A stretch of DNA of 64,000 nucleotides from Kingdonia uniflora (GCA_014058105.1 JACGCM010002086.1:62001-126000); one strand, 5' to 3'; positions 12,180 through 23,435 are shown, numbered from the stretch's first letter. Notes: generated by a model from the sequence alone, not told the origin. A program made the numbers and translations.

Positions 12180-12495
12180 TATTTATTATATGTTTTTGCC
12201 ACGGATTTTTCAATAGCAAAAAAATTATAATTTATTATATGTTTTTACCATGGATTTTGTAGTGGTCAAAGTAGGCTTTTGCTACGGATTTTTCAATGGC
12301 AAATTTTTTTTCATTTGCCACGGATTTTGTTGTCCCCATTCTAGGGGAATAAACGAGGTGGGCCCAACTTGTACCACGAAAAATACCGTGGCAAATAAGA
12401 GCTTTTGCCACGGTAAAAGTCGTGGCAATTGGGAAACTTGTTGCCATGGTAATAACTGTGCCAAAGCTTTAGCCACAAAAACCTTTTTGCCATAG
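12180..12495. repeat. TTGCCACGG subterminal-type repeat cluster
   Basis: At least eight copies of TTTGCCACGG or its inverted form CCGTGGCAA occur in about 300 bp. Such arrays are typical of subterminal regions of plant CACTA elements. No complete terminus is present, and the cluster ends abruptly at the boundary of the carrier pseudogene copy B. Confidence 0.5.
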
Positions 12496-12532
12496 GTTGG
12501 ACCAACATTGGATAAAGTGCTAATCTATTCTT

Positions 12533-14080
12533 CTTGCTTCTCGCCGTTGCGCATCATCCTCTCCGTTTTTCTATCCAAATAATTTCAGTTGTGCATTCTC
12601 CAACTGCAGTAGAACTCCTGCCCCGGTTACCAAGAAAAGTGCATTCACCCCGGATCCTCTATAGAAAGACTTGAATCCTTTTTTTTCCCATATAGAATAG
12701 AAAACATTGATAGCACTTGTGTACTTCGTATCCTCGAGTGAGGTCATTATCATCCGATGCCTCACCGTATCAAATGGATATGCTCTGAGCGTACCCGCCA
12801 CCGTAGCACCCAAGCCAAAAGAAATCTTCTGTAAGCATCATCTTCCTGTAATAGAAAACACAAAAACAAGGGTTATGCATTCTTAAGGTTCAGGGCTTAA
12901 ATATTTATTATTTGCTCAGTAAAAAGAAGCTTTTATTAAAGAACAAATGAAATTATTAAGAGAATAAAAACAAGCATAAACAAGCAAGAGAATTGCAAAT
13001 GAGCTGCTCCTAATTAAATGAATATGAAATTCTCCACATTTGGATCCTCCAAACTAGTTAAGAAAACATTTGGATTTTTGAAGAGAGACAGGTAGATTCA
13101 GAGGCTTTGGATTTATCATTTTCACTTCTACTAAAGAGCCCCTTGGTGCCATTACGGCAAAGGATGAGAAGTAATTAACCTTTCTTTTTTTGCTTAGCAT
13201 GGAGAACCTAGGACCTTAGTATTGTCTCCAGATATTAAAAACTCTACGTCCTATGTCCAAATTGTCAAAAAAAGAGAAATGCAAGGCATGTTTTACAATG
13301 CCCTATCCTATCTCTTTCTTTGTATTCCCCTAATGAATTTATGTTACTGATCAAGGGTTTTTTCCTATGCAGGAACTCCAAGAATGTATGGTAAGGGTAA
13401 CTATGCACCAGAAAAGGCTAGCTGGAGGTGTGATTTTTGGTGGCAGCAGCTTTGAGGTAGGGCGGTGGTTATGTTGGAGGTGGTGGCTTTAGAAAGGTGG
13501 TAGCTATTGGGGTGATGGTCTGACAGGAGCATAGATGGAGGTTATGGTGGGAATAGTGCTGGAGCTGGTTATGGTGGAGATTTTAGCACTCCAAGTAGTG
13601 GCGGTGGCAACGACCATGTTAGTGCAGATGTTGAATTAGGAAACACAAGTGGGAGCAGATTGGAAGGCAGTGGCTACAAGGACAATGACTAAGAGGATGG
13701 CTATTTTGCAAACAAGAGGGGTTGAGAAAGTCTTTATTACAAGATGAGAACCAGAATCTAATATATATGAATCCGAAAAGATTATAAGTACTACTAACCT
13801 TTGCATTGCCGCTTAAAATAACCGGCTTGAGAAAGTCAAGTACGTTAAAATAGATGAATCGGTATAAAAATATTCCCGAGCAAGAAACCCCAACTCCTCT
13901 ATAAAATCTGTGAATATTGTCTGATTTGCTTGTTATCCCAAAGAGATCAAATTTGAAATTGGAAGATACATCATTGGCTAGACACACCCTATAGTACTCC
14001 AAAGGGTAGAGAAAAAAAGAGGGAGGAGGAGGCGGCAGTCCCACCGGACACAATATTACCGATCATATATTTCCAATACA
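12533..14080 (-). pseudogene. ADP/ATP-carrier-like pseudogene (copy B, last two exons)
   Basis: The minus strand carries a copy of exons 3 and 4 of the gene at 54498-58923. Exon 3 (13799-14080) keeps LYPLEYYRV, FYRGVGVSCSGIFLYRF and DFLKPVILSGN with a GT donor after AAG. It has lost its acceptor and first ~20 codons by a deletion that joins intron sequence (AAAAAGTACGT) to TATTGGAAATA. It also lacks 6 bp inside NFKGVFDLF. Exon 4 (12533-12845) keeps the acceptor but has a 1-bp deletion near its start and an in-frame TAG replacing a Lys codon in the tail. It cannot make a carrier. The intron (12846-13798) contains the GR-RBP fragment in opposite orientation, as in the intact copy. Confidence 0.9.
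13072..13725 (+). pseudogene. Glycine-rich RNA-binding protein pseudogene fragment
   Basis: The first part encodes the second half of an RRM: ETGRFRGFGFIIFTSTKEP contains an RNP1-type octamer (RGFGFIIF), then a stop. An intron-like stretch ends in CTATGCAG, followed by the C-terminal exon: GTPRMYGKGNYAPEKASW, broken Gly-rich repeats (GGYGGNSAGAGYGG), then GSRLEGSGYKDND, a TAA, and EDGYFANKRG. The tail resembles that of organelle-type GR-RBPs, which bind RNA in mitochondria or chloroplasts. Several stops make it non-functional. It sits antisense inside the intron of carrier copy B. Because the intron is retained, it came from genomic DNA, not from reverse-transcribed mRNA. Confidence 0.75.
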
Positions 14081-14139
14081 CGTACTTTTTATTTATAAAT
14101 GGGAAAAATCATTTACAACCTTCATTAATGAAATCATTT

Positions 14140-14640
14140 CCTTCTGCTATAATGCTTACATAAATACGCAAAAGATTGTCTTCTAGGGTTTCTCTTTTTT
14201 TCCCTGTAACACGGGCATTCCGTAATCTGAAAGATACAGTTTGAAGTATAATTGGGGATTTTTTCCCCAAGGTATTCACTTCACCATTCCCCTTAACAAT
14301 CATCTGCAGCGATATCCACCCCTTTCATTAGCTGTTGATCACATAATGAAATCATTCCTAGGCAAAATTTGTTTTCTTCTTTTCTATTGGAACTCTAGTG
14401 ATAATGATTTCGCCGTTCTTATGTAACTTGGTGATAGCACACCAAATTGTTTGGTAGAAGAACTCTTTGTTGGAATGTAATAGAAGCATAGATATTTGGC
14501 ACTTTTTCAAGAATTGTATTTTGATGGAAAATGCGAAATCATTGAGCTGGGTCGTATTATTTAAAACATCGTCATTTTATCCGGCGTTGTTTATTAATGT
14601 TACCTTTAGGCCAAAAATTTGCCCTCTCTTGTTACACTAG
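14140..14640 (+). repeat. Non-coding fragment of the mitochondrial-type gene intron
   Basis: Matches 20800-21330 and partly 23640-23960: the run GTAATCTGAAAGATACAG, the GCTGTTGATCAC stretch and ATGAAATCATTCCTAGGC recur in the same order. It contains no exon of the gene. It abuts the deleted 5' side of carrier copy B. Confidence 0.65.
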
Positions 14641-14710
14641 ATTTACTCCTTTTAATTCAGATTGGTATTTTTCTTTTTTTGGTCCAAATATCAAAGAAAT
14701 TTTACGGTTA

Positions 14711-14729
14711 CTCTCTCTCTCTCTCTCTC
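14711..14729. repeat. (CT)n microsatellite
   Basis: Pure CT dinucleotide run of about nine units. Confidence 0.9.
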
Positions 14730-15059
14730 CTCAAATTGCAAATTATCAGACCAAATTCATCCTTTAAAATCTTCCCAGATTGAAGTCTGTTGTTGCTAAA
14801 TCAGTTTGTGGGTTTCATGATTTGAAACAATTTTTTTGTTTTTGTTTTTCGCATCTGATTTGTTGTGGGTTCGGCTACTGTTGAAAAGAAAATGGGGTTT
14901 CTGTAATCTGTTTTGGTTTGTTGAAGTGGGTTTTTGGGGGAGATTCATAGCAAGATTTCAGATTCATGTTATCTTACTTCCATGGGGTTTTAAGAGAGAA
15001 GTCGATCTTCAAAGGGGGAAATCTAATTGATATATGCTAAAGCTCACATTGAAATAGAT

Positions 15060-15310
15060 TCAGAAAATGGGTCAATTGAGTTTGCTAAAACCTATCTCGA
15101 AGCCGTTAAGCCATGTAAGTACTTATTACTACTAAAATGTTTCATTGATATCTTTGATTAATTTTGCTCTTTGTTGTTTCTTAATTATTGTAGATTCCAG
15201 CTTTGTTTACTGTTGATATATGCAGATATCGCTATTGAACAATTGGCCGCTCTATCTCTTGTTGGTGCTCTTACTGCAGGACGAGATTGATCCTGTCAAA
15301 TATCGCTAGT
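15060..15310 (+). other. Two exon-like segments, unidentified
   Basis: A segment from ATG 15067 reads MGQLSLLKPISKPLSH and ends at a strong CAT|GTAAGT donor near 15115. A second begins after ATATGCAG near 15227 and in the compatible phase reads ISLLNNWPLYLLLVLLLQDE, then stops after about 27 codons. Spliced, this would be a ~43-residue peptide with one hydrophobic segment. Another frame (NGSIEFAKTYLEAVKP, then IAIEQLAALSLVGALTAG) looks more protein-like, so this may be a decayed gene. I do not recognise it. Confidence 0.25.
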
Positions 15311-15521
15311 TTGCAGTTATAGATACCTCAAGATACACTTTGGGTTGTTAGGTAACATATATGTAAGTACTTGTCTCCGTATTTTTTCTATAGAACATTC
15401 TGTTTTCCTGTTTCGCTTCATTTCAGCAATTACTTATGTGGTCTTTCTATTTTTTATTTTTTTGCAAAGCAAGCTGGGGCTAGGTTCCCATGGACATTAT
15501 ATACATATTGTTTACCCCTAG

Positions 15522-16326
15522 TGTGACGTCCTAGCGAACAAGTAAATCTACCCGAGCGTTTTGAGTTCTGACATTGGATATATGTTATTTATACCTTAAT
15601 ATAGTTACACGTCAAATTTCGTTGAAAACAAAATTGGTTAAGGGGGCGAGAAACGCCAGTACGTTTCGTCTCCATTTTTTATGTTTCATTTTGGAAACTA
15701 GCTATTTACTTAGTAGCTATATTAAGGAGGAAGTTGGTCCATACCTCTCCATGACAAAGTTAGCTTTATAGCTTGGTCATCTTAGATCCCGGTTCATGGA
15801 CTATCTGCAAGGGATGTTCATGAGTTCTCTTTGGCCTAGGAAAGGCCAGGAGACATTGCCTTGCAATGCGGACCGCTTTTCCAGATAGGGCTTAATAGGG
15901 TGCCGTTATGCCCCGTGAGCCAATCGAGACGCACCGCCCCTTATAAATGGATTATGTTACTAGTCCAGGCTCGTTGGCCCTTTATACATATCATATATCT
16001 GGAACCCGGCATATTGAGCTACCTTGATCCGCTACAGGGTGTGATATTCGTACCTCGTGACTGGGCACAAGTGATTACGCTGTAGGGATTATTGAGGGAA
16101 CCTTCGGCGTTGCCGTCTATACTGAATACATATTCGACGACCCCTCACGAGTATCTAGGATTATCCGGATGTCGCTCTAGCATTCGTGAGTATATTCCAC
16201 TGGCGCCGTCGCGCCCAGTGAAGAAGGCGTGTGCATGTCGGCCGCACATGCATGTACACCGCACGACCTCATATTCTGCTGTGCTTCGGGCACCGTACTA
16301 CAACACTCCCGGGCCGGGCCGTGACA
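15522..16326. mobile_element. Solo LTR with 5-bp target-site duplication
   Basis: An 805-bp block starts TGTGACGTCC and ends GGGCCGTGACA (TG...CA, with partly inverted ends). CCTAG lies on both sides at 15517-15521 and 16327-16331, the 5-bp duplication expected of LTR-retrotransposon integration. The block is more GC-rich than its surroundings, has a TATAAAT-like box near 15943 and no internal polyprotein, so it is a solo LTR left by LTR-LTR recombination. The paralogous segment at 52196-52214 keeps the uninterrupted target. ORFs inside it are chance. Confidence 0.92.
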
Positions 16327-16332
16327 CCTAGT

Positions 16333-16640
16333 ATCTTCGTGTATAAAGATGTACAAATTAATGGTCCAGGAGCTAGGGGCAATATTAGTTCACCATCTAT
16401 ATTACAAAAAACAGCTAGGAAATCTGCACACTTGTATGCCTCTCTAAAGGTATGAATGATGGAAAAGTTGTAGAGCTTTATACTTTCATGAATGGACTGA
16501 AGGAGCGGAATGCAGTTCCATGGTGGTTCTGTTTTATTCTTTATGTATGATATCATTTGTAGAGAGTCTGTAGTCGGAATAATATCCCAAAACTTTTTCT
16601 CCAAAGCATAGTTCCAACCTTCTTTTCATAGTTATTAAGA
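16333..16640 (-). pseudogene. LINE RNase H (RVT_3) C-terminal fragment
   Basis: The minus strand reads FWDIIPTTDSLQMISYI, then PPWNCIPLLQSIHESIKLYN and IHTFREAYKCADFLA, then a short Gly/Pro tail. This matches the second half of plant LINE-type RNase H domains, where an Asp (TDS) and the REA.. .AD.LA block are typical. No RT is attached. The fragment lies inside the segment duplicated at 52216-52510, where a frame-broken copy is found. The solo LTR inserted just past its 3' end. Confidence 0.7.
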
Positions 16641-17375
16641 ATCCTAGTCTGAAAACAAACTTAGGTCCAATTTTAAGACATTGAATTATGTGATCTTTTT
16701 TTTCCAATGTCTTAACTCTTAAAATAGGACCCGGTTTTGTTTTTGAGACTAGGATTCTTAATTGATTTTCTTTCTGATGCGGCGTTTTATGGGCAGGGTA
16801 GCAATTACACTTGACTTTTTCCTAGGCATAAAAAAATATTCAAAGAAGAGTGCCATTCTATGTGTGCTCAATATGAATTTTACCTCATCTTGGCGTAAGC
16901 AATGCCTAGTTTGAATTTTCAGTTGACATCTTACTCTGTCAAATATAATATACAGTAAATGACTTCTTAACCGTGTTTTTCTTATGTTATGTACAATTTA
17001 GTACTAGGACGAATAGGAGACTCTCTTCAAACTTTCAACATCTACTCAATGCAATGAACTCCTTGTAGTCATTGACTCATTAGCAATTAGTCCCGCATCC
17101 TAATAGTGGACTTGGGAAATAAGAAGCCAACCTTAAAGTAATATAATCCTATCATGAAACTAATTAAATGGGGAATTAAAATTAATCTTAAAATAGATAA
17201 TAGGCTTTATCATCAATAATAGCTTCTAAAAGTAATTCTAAAATCCTTAAAATATTTTTAATTGCATATGCTTTAATTTGGGAGGTTTCTTAACCCTCAC
17301 TTGCATCAATAAAAAAATTAATATGTTTTGAAATTTGTCAATGTGATATTGATGTGATTAATATCTTAAATTTAC

Positions 17376-17411
17376 CTTGCACTTGCACTTGCACTTGCAC
17401 TTGCACTTGCA
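17376..17411. repeat. (CTTGCA)6 tandem hexamer
   Basis: Six perfect CTTGCA units. The duplicate segment near 53100-53135 lacks them, so they arose after the duplication or were lost from the other copy. Confidence 0.95.
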
Positions 17412-17831
17412 CTGTACAATGTATACATGTACAGACAGCTCTCTTCTAGATACAATTAAATTCATGCTATTTTATTTGTGATGGAACATGAGAAGGCAAA
17501 AAGTGCATACTTGGAACGGGGGTAGTTGGTCGAGCTATTTGGGTGTCTTACAAGCTGATGTGTTAATCCCATACTGACTATTTCTATAATGTTATGCAAC
17601 TTGTATGATGTCGAAATACAACCTTAGGATTCCATGTAGTTTTACTGATATCATGTAGATGTAATTCAGCAGAAAGAAAATCAATCTAGAATCCTAGTTT
17701 CAAAAACAAAACCGAGTCCTATTTTAAGAGCATCTCCTAAAATGCCTCACTACCTTGGAAACCAAGGTGCCACATAGGATTTTTGACCTCCAACCTGGTC
17801 AAAAATCTTATGTGTGCTCAATATGCAGGAT

Positions 17832-18271
17832 GATATGTTTATCTCCTAATGTAGTATCTCCCGCCACTATGTTACTCATCTCCTTGTAGATTTTTCTATC
17901 ATATCATCCTGCAATTTCTTCATCTAGAATATCAAAAAAAAAAATCTTCTCATTAGTATGATTAAAAAGTATACAATTTAAGCAGTAAACATCTCATGAA
18001 TATAAGGGAAGTACATACTCATATTCCAACCACTTTTTCGCCCATCACACATTTAAAATAGCGCCACAATATAATTTCCCCCCTTAAAAAACCTCTGTAA
18101 GATTTTGAAATATTAGTTTGTTCTTCTATCCATTTAACCAAGTTAACCCAAATTCATCAAACACAGATATCCAAATCAACAATCAATATAGAAACACCCA
18201 AATTAACTGTAAAAATATTATACCTTAGGAGAGAAGAACATTGTATGGAATGCAGATAGTGGATAAACCAT
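17832..18271 (-). pseudogene. ADP/ATP-carrier-like 5' end remnant (copy D)
   Basis: Reading the minus strand, 18271-18224 matches exon 1 of the intact gene: an open ATG exon, MVYPLSAFHTMFFSPK, with a GTATAA donor. After an intron with a TATTCTAG acceptor comes the start of exon 2 (17923-17832). It is frame-shifted, carries a TGA and breaks off after about 30 codon equivalents (GTAACATAGTGGCGGGAG is still readable). Upstream on this strand (19080-18570) lies the same block that precedes the intact gene at 53930-54380, so copy D is collinear with it. Confidence 0.8.
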
Positions 18272-18569
18272 GTCGACTCAATCTTGCAGATGCTCATAAT
18301 CACAAATGTTATAAAATTTTGTTAGATGTTGATGGAAAATATATATTTATTTGTATAAACTATGAAGAAGGAGATGTCTACTGTTCAAGTTCTCATTATC
18401 TACTTCTTTAGGCTTGGAAAGAAAATTAGGGTTTAGAACTTTTTTGAGGTTTTTTTGAGTAAATGCTTTTCAATTCACCATTCACCAATAAAGTGTTTTA
18501 TTTTTAACTTTTACATTGTCCTTACTTTTTGTTTTTCAAAGATCATTTTTGAGGTTTTTTCTTTTGCAC

Positions 18570-19090
18570 AAGTTTCATAATATCAGCTCATACTCCAACC
18601 AACTCCTAGGCATTTTTGGTTCCAGCAGTCCCCTCTCAGGCCTCAACACAACAAGGGCTATAATAATTTCTCTAAGAAAATACGATTCCGATGAATGACA
18701 TATCTAGTAACACCTCTCTACCGGTGATTCCGACGAAAGAAGATAAATAAATAAACACGAGACAAGAATATTTATTTAGGTGTTGTTTTGGGGTGTACTG
18801 GAAAAACTTCTGAGTTAGGTTGGTTGTTTGACATATTTTTGGTGATAGATGCAAACGATTTGATGGTTATTGAAATGAGGTAGACAAAGTACCCATAAAT
18901 CAGCTGCCCTTAGATGAGTGCAAAAAGATTGGTAAGAAAAGTACGACAAACCGTTTGTATTGCGAAATACTGTGATATTTTGTGCGCAGGGTATACTCTG
19001 TCTTGGCCTTAAGACTATGAAGAAGTTCCAGAAGATTTTGATCAAGATATCAACTACAATTTGGATTGACAGTCTGGTGAAATAGTGTGT
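18570..19090 (-). repeat. Carrier-upstream block (copies at 53930-54380 and 26530-27110)
   Basis: The reverse complement matches 53930-54380 closely (for example CAAAATATCACAGTATTTCG and CTCTTGTCTCGTGTTTATTT), and a more diverged copy lies at 26530-27110. No protein family is recognised in any frame. It travels with the carrier 5' end in two of the three places and is probably promoter-side intergenic DNA or an old repeat. Confidence 0.75.
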
Positions 19091-19319
19091 ATTTCATGAT
19101 CATAATCAGATGCAGTATGGGAAGTAACAGGTAAATTCTAGTGGTTTGAAGGCAATTTTGAGGACAAATAAATACAATTTTATTTCATGGACAAGGCAGC
19201 AATCAGTATGACCACTAAGTCGAACAAACAAAACACACCTTGTACATTAGGAGATAAAACAAAAAGAAAAAACCTTCTGCAAAAAAATAAAAAACTTAAA
19301 AAGTGATTTTTGAAAAACA

Positions 19320-20022
19320 AAAAGTAAGGAAAATGTAAATGCTAAAAATAGAACACTTCATTGGTGAATGACGAATATAAAAACATTTACTCAGAAAAAC
19401 CTCAAACAAATTCCAAAACCTAGTTTTCTTTTCAAGCCTAAAGAAGTAAATAATGAGAAGAGCTTGAACACTACACATCTCTTTCTTCATAGTTCATACA
19501 AAGAAAGATATATTTTCCATCAACCTCCAACAAGATTTTGTAGCATTTGTGATTGTGAGAATCTGCAACATTGAGTCGACCTAGTTTATTCACTATCTGC
19601 ATTCCATACAATGCTCTTATCTCCTAAGGTATAATGTTTTTACAGTTGATTTGGGTGATTCTATATTGATTATTGATTTGGATATCTGTGCTTGATAGAT
19701 TTGGGTTAATCTGGCTAAATGGGTAGGAGAACAAATTATTATTTTAAAATATTACAGAGATTTTTTAGGGGAGAAAATTATATTGTGGCGCTATTTTAAA
19801 TGTGATGGGCGAAAAAGTGGTCGAAATATGAGTATGCACTTCCCTATATTCATGGGATGCTTATCTCCTAATACTGTTTAAATTGTATACTCTTTAATCA
19901 TACCAGTGAGATTTTTATTTTATTTTTTATGGTATTCTAGATGAAGAAATTGCAGGATGATATGATAGAAGTATCTGCAAAGGGGATGAATAACATAGTG
20001 GCGGGTGGTACTACATGCAGGA
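19320..20022 (+). pseudogene. ADP/ATP-carrier-like 5' end remnant (copy E)
   Basis: Matches the promoter side, exon 1, intron 1 and start of exon 2 of the intact gene. In exon 1 (19581-19628) the start ATG is replaced by CTAG, but the donor remains. Exon 2 begins at ATG 19941 and is scrambled by an insertion (GCAGGATGATATGATAG), then GTGGCGGGTGGTACTACATG is readable before a second copy of the same scrambled motif. It is in inverted orientation to copy D, about 770 bp away, making a ~700-bp imperfect inverted repeat (17830-18540 against 19300-20010). Confidence 0.8.
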
Positions 20023-20310
20023 TGATATGAATAACATAGTGACTAGAATTTTTGACCTTGCTTTTTGAGACTCAAATCCAAGTCACTGAGGCACTGTTGG
20101 AGGTCAAAAATCCTATGTGGATGATATGAATAACATAGTGACTAGGATTTTTTGTTTATTTATTTAATTTTCAAAAAAAATAAAACAGGCGCCCAAGTGT
20201 TGGGTGCCTGTTAAAAAATCCAAGTCAGGTACTGTTGGAAGAAATACAGCCTCACTGACTTGGATTTGGCTTTTCAATTTCTAGGGTTTCGAAAATAATT
20301 AAAGAAGAAG

Positions 20311-21780
20311 ATGATGTCGATTTTTAGGGTTTCGAAAATTGCAAGTTTGAATCAATGCAGATCCGTCGTTTTTCCATCGATTCAACAACAACAACAACAA
20401 AGACTCTCTCCAAGCTTGCCGATCAATGATCTCCTCTGCAAATCCCCAAACCAGGTATACTTTTCCAACTCTGTTAGGATTTGTGTATTTAACATTAGGT
20501 GAGTATTGTGAATTCTAGGGTTTCTCTTTAGTTGAAACATATACGTTCTCAAATTTAGATAATGCGGTTTGATCGCCTTTCGCGATTTTGAACTAGGCGA
20601 TCTAGATTGAAGTCTATTTGGGTTTTTTTTTTCCTCAAGTTAAATATTTTAACATTAGGTCAACATTGTGGATTCTAGGGTTTCTCTTTTTTTGTTATTT
20701 GTATTATTAGTTGAAGTGTTTTGAAGCAGGATGTGTTCCCATGACTCATATTTTCATCTAGATATTTACTCAGTATAGGGGAAACGGTGAAATTTTTTTC
20801 CCGTAATCTGAAAGATGCAGTTTGAAGTATAATTGGGGATTTTTTTCCCTAAGGTAATTTTTTTCTTTCTTTCCCAAGTGATCTTCACTTCACAATTTCC
20901 CTTAACCGTAGGAAACACTTAAGGTGATAACAATTTTACCTGAAATCAACTGTAGCTAATAAAAAAGGCGATATGCACCCCTTTCATCAGCTGTTGATCA
21001 CAGAATGAAATCATTCCTAGGCAAAACTTGTTTTCTTCTTTTCCATTGGAACTCTGTTGATAATGATTTCGCCATTCTTATGTAACCTTTATTTAATTAA
21101 AACAATGAGCACGATTTTACTGTTATAGCAGAGCCTCGTTAATATGTCAACTCTTTTGGTAGAACCCTTTGCTGTAATGTAATAAGAACAAAATTATTCG
21201 GCAGATTTTCGAGAATTGTATTTTAATAAGCTGGTTGCACTCGGTCGTATTATTTAAAACATTGTCTTTTTATCCGGCGCTGTTTATTAATGTTACCTTT
21301 AAGCCAAAAATTTGCCCTCTCTTGTTACACTAGATTTACCCCTTTTTATTCAGATTGGTATTTTTCTTTTATCATAATGTATGCAAATGTATTTTTTTTT
21401 GTTTCCATCAGGGGTTTCCTGCAAACTTTCTGGACAATTCAGTTTTTAATACCGCCGCAATTCATCCACTTCGGTACTTGTCATTAGCATCCCATCAATC
21501 TGCGGATAAGGAGATTGTCAAAACTCATAAATAAGAATGCAAATCATCCGAGACGCTGCAGAGTAGGTCTTGCATCTTGGAGGGAGCTGGTGAGAAGCAG
21601 GGGTTATTGAAACAAATGTGTCGAGAAGATTGCTCAGATCTAGATTATTATGAGGGGTCGAGCTGCTGTCAAAGAAACATACTTGAAGATTAAAGGGAAA
21701 CTATGATGCCAAAATGAGCTATGACGATTTTAACAACAAAGCTACTTTTATCTTTTTTGGTCCAATCAGTCCGCAATGAC
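20311..21780 (+). pseudogene. Copy of the two-exon mitochondrial-type gene, disrupted
   Basis: Exon 1 starts at ATG 20311 (MMSIFRVSKIASLNQ...), includes a poly-Gln stretch coded by CAACAACAACAA and ends CCAAACCAG|GTATAC near 20455. Exon 2 starts at about 21411 after CATCAG with GFPANFLDNSVFNTAAIHPL. It reaches a premature TAA (AAATAAG in place of AAATCAG) after KEIVKTHK. The rest is readable only with frameshifts. The intact homolog is at 59620-60557 (-). Confidence 0.8.
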
Positions 21781-21799
21781 TCCATTCGCTATTTGGTAA

Positions 21800-23400
21800 T
21801 TTTCTTACTGTTGCTTGGTCTATGATTCTATGTTAATCAGTTCCTTTTTAGCAAGTTCTCTCTTGTTATGTCATTCCTTTAATTGTACCTTGCTACTACT
21901 GCGTGTGATGTTCTACTATCTAAGAATGTGCTTATCTGTTTTTTATCCAACACAAAATTACTGTATATGTGTTTATATGTTATCTTCTTTCATAAAGCAT
22001 GTTTGTTGCAGTTTCCAGTTACAAAACCATAAGTTACAAAATGTTTGAGTTAGCATTTGGTGGCCTCTTACCTCTCAATCCCACCCCATTGTAAATTTAA
22101 CCAGCTCTCAGTTAACAAAAGGACTATGGAGAAATAACAGAGGGTTGCGGTTGTTATGACTGTTTGTAGGGTCGACAAATCCAGATTCTATATTTTCATT
22201 TGACCAGGCAAATTTGCTTACTTCAGTTATTAATTCCACTTCAACTCACCAGCCTTGATTCTTAAACTTGTTAAAGAACCCAAGATAAAGCAAAAGCAGA
22301 TTGAGGAGTGGATTTAAAGCACAAAAACTTGTAAGAAATTGAGAGGCTTCCCAAGGAAAATTGCTTTGGTCAAGCAATAATTAGTGGGTGTGTTACTTTC
22401 AGAAAACATACTTTAATAAGAGTGCAATGCGAAATGAACGAGCACACGGAGGAATTCAGTCTGCTCTTTTATATTTGAGTCCTCGAAATCCTCAACTCTT
22501 TTGTACCTTTGCGATTATTGACATACAATGGACTAGTTGCCATCTCCTGACTGTTGCGGTTAAACATTATACTTCATCACAACAATGGTTCTCTTGGTAC
22601 ACTTTATAGCATATAATCAAATTGGTGTTAGAAAGTATGGCAGTATAATTAGTTTCCCGTCCTTAGGACTGTGACTCAAGTCTATAATTGCATGGCAAGT
22701 GAATTTTGCAATGCCATTTTATACAATATGCTTTTCGCAAACCATGATCCTAAAAGAGATAACATAGCCTATGTGTCTCCATTATAATGATCTAACTAAA
22801 AACTCCTAACATGTTGAATTCTTCCAGTGGGGTTTTTCTATCAATCCCCTTTTAACATGCGAACATATTATATATGCTCCGACCACAGTCCACTTCTAGC
22901 AGCATGTTTTCAATGGCAGCATGTTCAAGAACAGCTACCCAGTAATAATAAGGAACTCTGAAACGCGTGATTGTCTTCTTGTAGAGCCACACAGAACACC
23001 TCCTTTAGTTTACAAAACTAACCCCGCACATCCTCCTGCTTCACTATTAAGAGAGCCATTTTATCTGTTTGTACAGAATCTTCCCTTGGAGGCTTTTACC
23101 TACATTACTTCAATTCAGGTCTCTTGTACTTATAAGACCACCGATAAGAAAAGATAGCTCCAGAAAAAGCATTGGAGCACCCACACTACTGTCCAATAAT
23201 TACCTGGCCAAATGTGAGATAAAGTAAAATGATTATAGATTTCATCAGAATAATAACCTTATAACTTAAGTAAACTCAATATTCGAAGATAAGAAGCTAA
23301 TAACTATTTTGCACCAGAACCATCACTAACACATGATTTGAAAGCAACACATGAGCAGTCAGACACCTTGCTTTCTATGTAAAACATACGTTTGCATGTT
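21800..23400. other. No recognisable gene
   Basis: AT-rich sequence with only short ORFs of biased composition. The stretch 21800-22050 is related to 24700-25010, following the duplicated gene copies, so part of it is the 3' flank of that gene. Nothing else is assignable. Confidence 0.5.
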
Positions 23401-23435
23401 CACTAAAGGATTATGTGTTCATTACTTTCAAAAAA

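Larger units (their letters stand above)
16327..17520. repeat. Segmental duplication, copy 1 (partner 52210-53165)
   Basis: From the LTR target site onward the sequence is collinear with 52210-53165, same orientation. Shared landmarks are AAAGATGTACAAATTAATGG, CATTCAGTTCATT-type RNase H sequence, CAGTTGACATCTTACTCTGT and GAGAAGGCAAAAAGTGCATA. Small indels and substitutions separate the copies. Copy 1 also carries the (CTTGCA) array, absent from the partner. Confidence 0.9.
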
